Shown piece by piece: positions 4,243 through 5,851 of a DNA stretch of 5,851 bases (positions are counted from its first letter, which is position 1; each line of letters opens with the position of its first letter). Source of the stretch: JAUVHV01 sp964523875 (lineage in GTDB: Bacteria > Omnitrophota > Gorgyraeia > JABMRG01); the NCBI GenBank assembly GCA_964523875.1, contig CAZGAS010000063.1:1-5851 (forward strand), in the 5' to 3' direction. The position numbers and the translations under genes are program-made. The notes beneath the pieces are model-generated. The model was not told the origin of the DNA. It saw only the letters and a program-made list of their open reading frames with translations, and searched no databases.

Positions 4243-5851
4243 GTCTTCCAAAATTTAGCGTAAATCAATCCCTATTTATCAATTTGGTTTCTGCTATGCT
4301 TATTATAATAGGTCTACTTGTAATGTTTGGCATGAACAGAGAGGTTTTTCCCAACGTAAGTTTTGATATAGTCTCTATAAGCACTGCTTATCCGGGCGCT
4401 ACACCTATTGATATAGAAAAACTCATTACAGTTCCTATAGAGAAAGAGCTTAAGGAGCTTGACGGTATTGACGAGATAAACTCTTCCTCAGCCTCGGGTG
4501 CGTCTTATATTACAGTAGAGATAGATCCTGATGAGAGTGATAAGAAAAAAGTGGTAAATGATATAAAAGACGCTGTGGACAGGGTAAAAGACCTGCCTAA
4601 GGATATATATGAGGATCCTATTACGATAGAGATAGATAGTAAGCAGTACGCTATAATTGAGGTCTCACTCTCCGGCGATATGAGTGAGTCGAAACTTCGT
4701 TATTACGCGGATGCGTTAGAGGATATGCTTGAGGATATATCAGGAGTTGCTAAGGCTACTAAATCAGGGTACAGGGACCGTGAGGTACAGATTCACCTTG
4801 ACCCTGCCAAGCTTAAAGAGTTTTATGTCTCATTTAATGAGATAGAAGAGGCCCTTGCCACGCGTAATGTTAGCATACCGGCAGGGGAATTTAATACAGA
4901 CGTTACGGAATATAGCGTGAGAACCACAGGTGAGTTTACTACTGTTAAAGAGGTCGAGGATATAATAGTCAGGGCCAATGACGCCGGCAATTGGTTAAGG
5001 ATAAAAGATATAGCGGTTGTAAAAGATTCTTTCAAAAAAGAAGATATTATATATAAAACATTCGGAAACCGTTCTATCAATCTTTTAATCACAAAGAAGG
5101 CCTCCGGAGACGCGTTAAACATAGTAGATAAGATTAAAATAAAATGCGGTGAGTTTATAAAAAACTGCCCCGATCCTTTGAAAATATCTTATGTAAATGA
5201 TTATTCTTATTTTGCCCGCAGGCGACTCAATGTTTTAGGCAATAATGGATGGGTAAGCTTTCTGATAGTTATAGCTATAATGATGATTTTCCTGCAATAT
5301 CGTGTCGCTATAGTGACTATTATTGGTATACCCATAGCCTTTCTCGCCACATTTATTATAATGAGCACTATGGGTGTCACTATCAATCTTATGAGTATGT
5401 TCGGATTGATAATAGTATTGGGAATGCTTGTTGACGACGGCATTATAGTCGCGGAGAATGCCTATCGTTATATGGAAGAAGGTTTTTCCCCTAGAGACGC
5501 CGCTATAAAAGGTACGGAGGATGTAATGGGCGCGGTAGTAGCCGCTGTATTTACTACTATTGCCGCGTTCTCACCGCTGCTTTTTATGACAGGCCTAATC
5601 GGCAAGTTTATAAGAAATATTCCAATGGTTCTTATCATAGCGTTGATAGCGTCATTGGGCGAGGCTCTTATTATATTGCCAAGCCATTTAGCGGATTTTG
5701 TTAAGGTAAAAATAGGTGCTGATGGTAAACCCCGGGGCTTAAAAAAGGAGATGCCTTGGTTTAAAAGGCTTGTATCTGTTTATACAAAAATAGTTGAGAC
5801 CGCGGTTAAGAAAAAATGGTATGTATTTACAGGTACCCTTATAGCGGCAAT
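4239..5851 (+). CDS. RND-family (HAE1/AcrB-like) efflux permease, N-terminal half
   Basis: This is an inner-membrane, proton-driven pump that would pass substrates to a TolC-type channel. The frame is open from the ATG to the right edge: 537 codons, about half of the usual ~1,000-1,050 residues. TM1 is at about 12-32. A periplasmic porter/docking region of about 300 residues follows (33-336), including AYPGATPIDIEKLITVPIEK near 50-69, which corresponds to the SYPGA region of AcrB. TM2 is about 338-354, TM3 357-378, TM4 384-408, TM5 429-453 and TM6 462-484. TM4 holds Asp399-Asp400 in GMLVDDGIIVAEN, matching the proton-relay pair D407/D408 of AcrB. TM6 has an acidic residue (Glu475) and ends LPSHLADF. 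A HAE1-type drug or lipophile exporter is likeliest; metal pumps of the CusA type look less similar. The second half, with the rest of the relay, is not visible. Confidence 0.95.
   Translation, partial: MSLPKFSVNQSLFINLVSAMLIIIGLLVMFGMNREVFPNVSFDIVSISTAYPGATPIDIEKLITVPIEKELKELDGIDEINSSSASGASYITVEIDPDESDKKKVVNDIKDAVDRVKDLPKDIYEDPITIEIDSKQYAIIEVSLSGDMSESKLRYYADALEDMLEDISGVAKATKSGYRDREVQIHLDPAKLKEFYVSFNEIEEALATRNVSIPAGEFNTDVTEYSVRTTGEFTTVKEVEDIIVRANDAGNWLRIKDIAVVKDSFKKEDIIYKTFGNRSINLLITKKASGDALNIVDKIKIKCGEFIKNCPDPLKISYVNDYSYFARRRLNVLGNNGWVSFLIVIAIMMIFLQYRVAIVTIIGIPIAFLATFIIMSTMGVTINLMSMFGLIIVLGMLVDDGIIVAENAYRYMEEGFSPRDAAIKGTEDVMGAVVAAVFTTIAAFSPLLFMTGLIGKFIRNIPMVLIIALIASLGEALIILPSHLADFVKVKIGADGKPRGLKKEMPWFKRLVSVYTKIVETAVKKKWYVFTGTLIAA

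Noticed and set aside
4823..5443. Minus-strand frames (4823-5122, 5207-5443) and a plus-strand frame (5249-5434) within the RND gene
   Set aside because: The RND frame is continuous through the whole region with conserved transmembrane motifs; these short frames have no domain signals.

Overview
The window is 5.85 kb of moderately AT-rich bacterial DNA with tightly packed genes, all on the + strand. It holds the 3' part of a membrane pyrophosphatase gene, a complete mnmA, and the start of a MarR-controlled efflux operon (marR, a TolC-family gene, then an RND pump gene cut by the right edge). A TolC-family outer-membrane channel with a cleavable signal peptide points to a double-membrane (Gram-negative-type) organism. 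The K+-dependent type of membrane pyrophosphatase, the frequent ATA and AGA/AGG codons, and the hairpin elements between genes would suit an uncultured anaerobic lineage such as Omnitrophota or a relative. That placement is a low-confidence impression, not something the sequence proves.

Layout: 1-870 is the C-terminal 289 codons of an ion-pumping pyrophosphatase. Positions 871-1089 are non-coding and structurally dense: a 10-bp hairpin (879-907), a much longer nested palindrome (913-987), a weak intrinsic terminator (992-1012) and a promoter with an extended -10 element (1052-1080). mnmA follows at 1090-2187. Its start codon lies so close to the predicted -10 element that its mRNA may be leaderless. 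Positions 2188-2335 hold a near-consensus promoter (2234-2262) followed at once by a perfect 15-bp inverted repeat (2266-2302), the probable MarR operator.

The operon runs marR (2336-2782), tolC-like (2779-4242), RND permease (4239 to the edge). Both junctions are 4-base ATGA stop/start overlaps with a Shine-Dalgarno sequence ahead, so the three genes are probably translationally coupled. The likely logic is that the MarR protein represses its own promoter and releases it when a ligand appears, so that pump and outer-membrane channel are made together. No periplasmic adaptor gene (HlyD/MFP family) lies between the channel and the pump. It must be beyond the right edge, elsewhere in the genome, or absent.

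I did not find a clearly new biological system. The most notable points are the paired intergenic palindromes (possible REP-like or miniature mobile elements), the three-cysteine active site of MnmA, the possible leaderless mnmA start, and the operator overlapping the efflux promoter.
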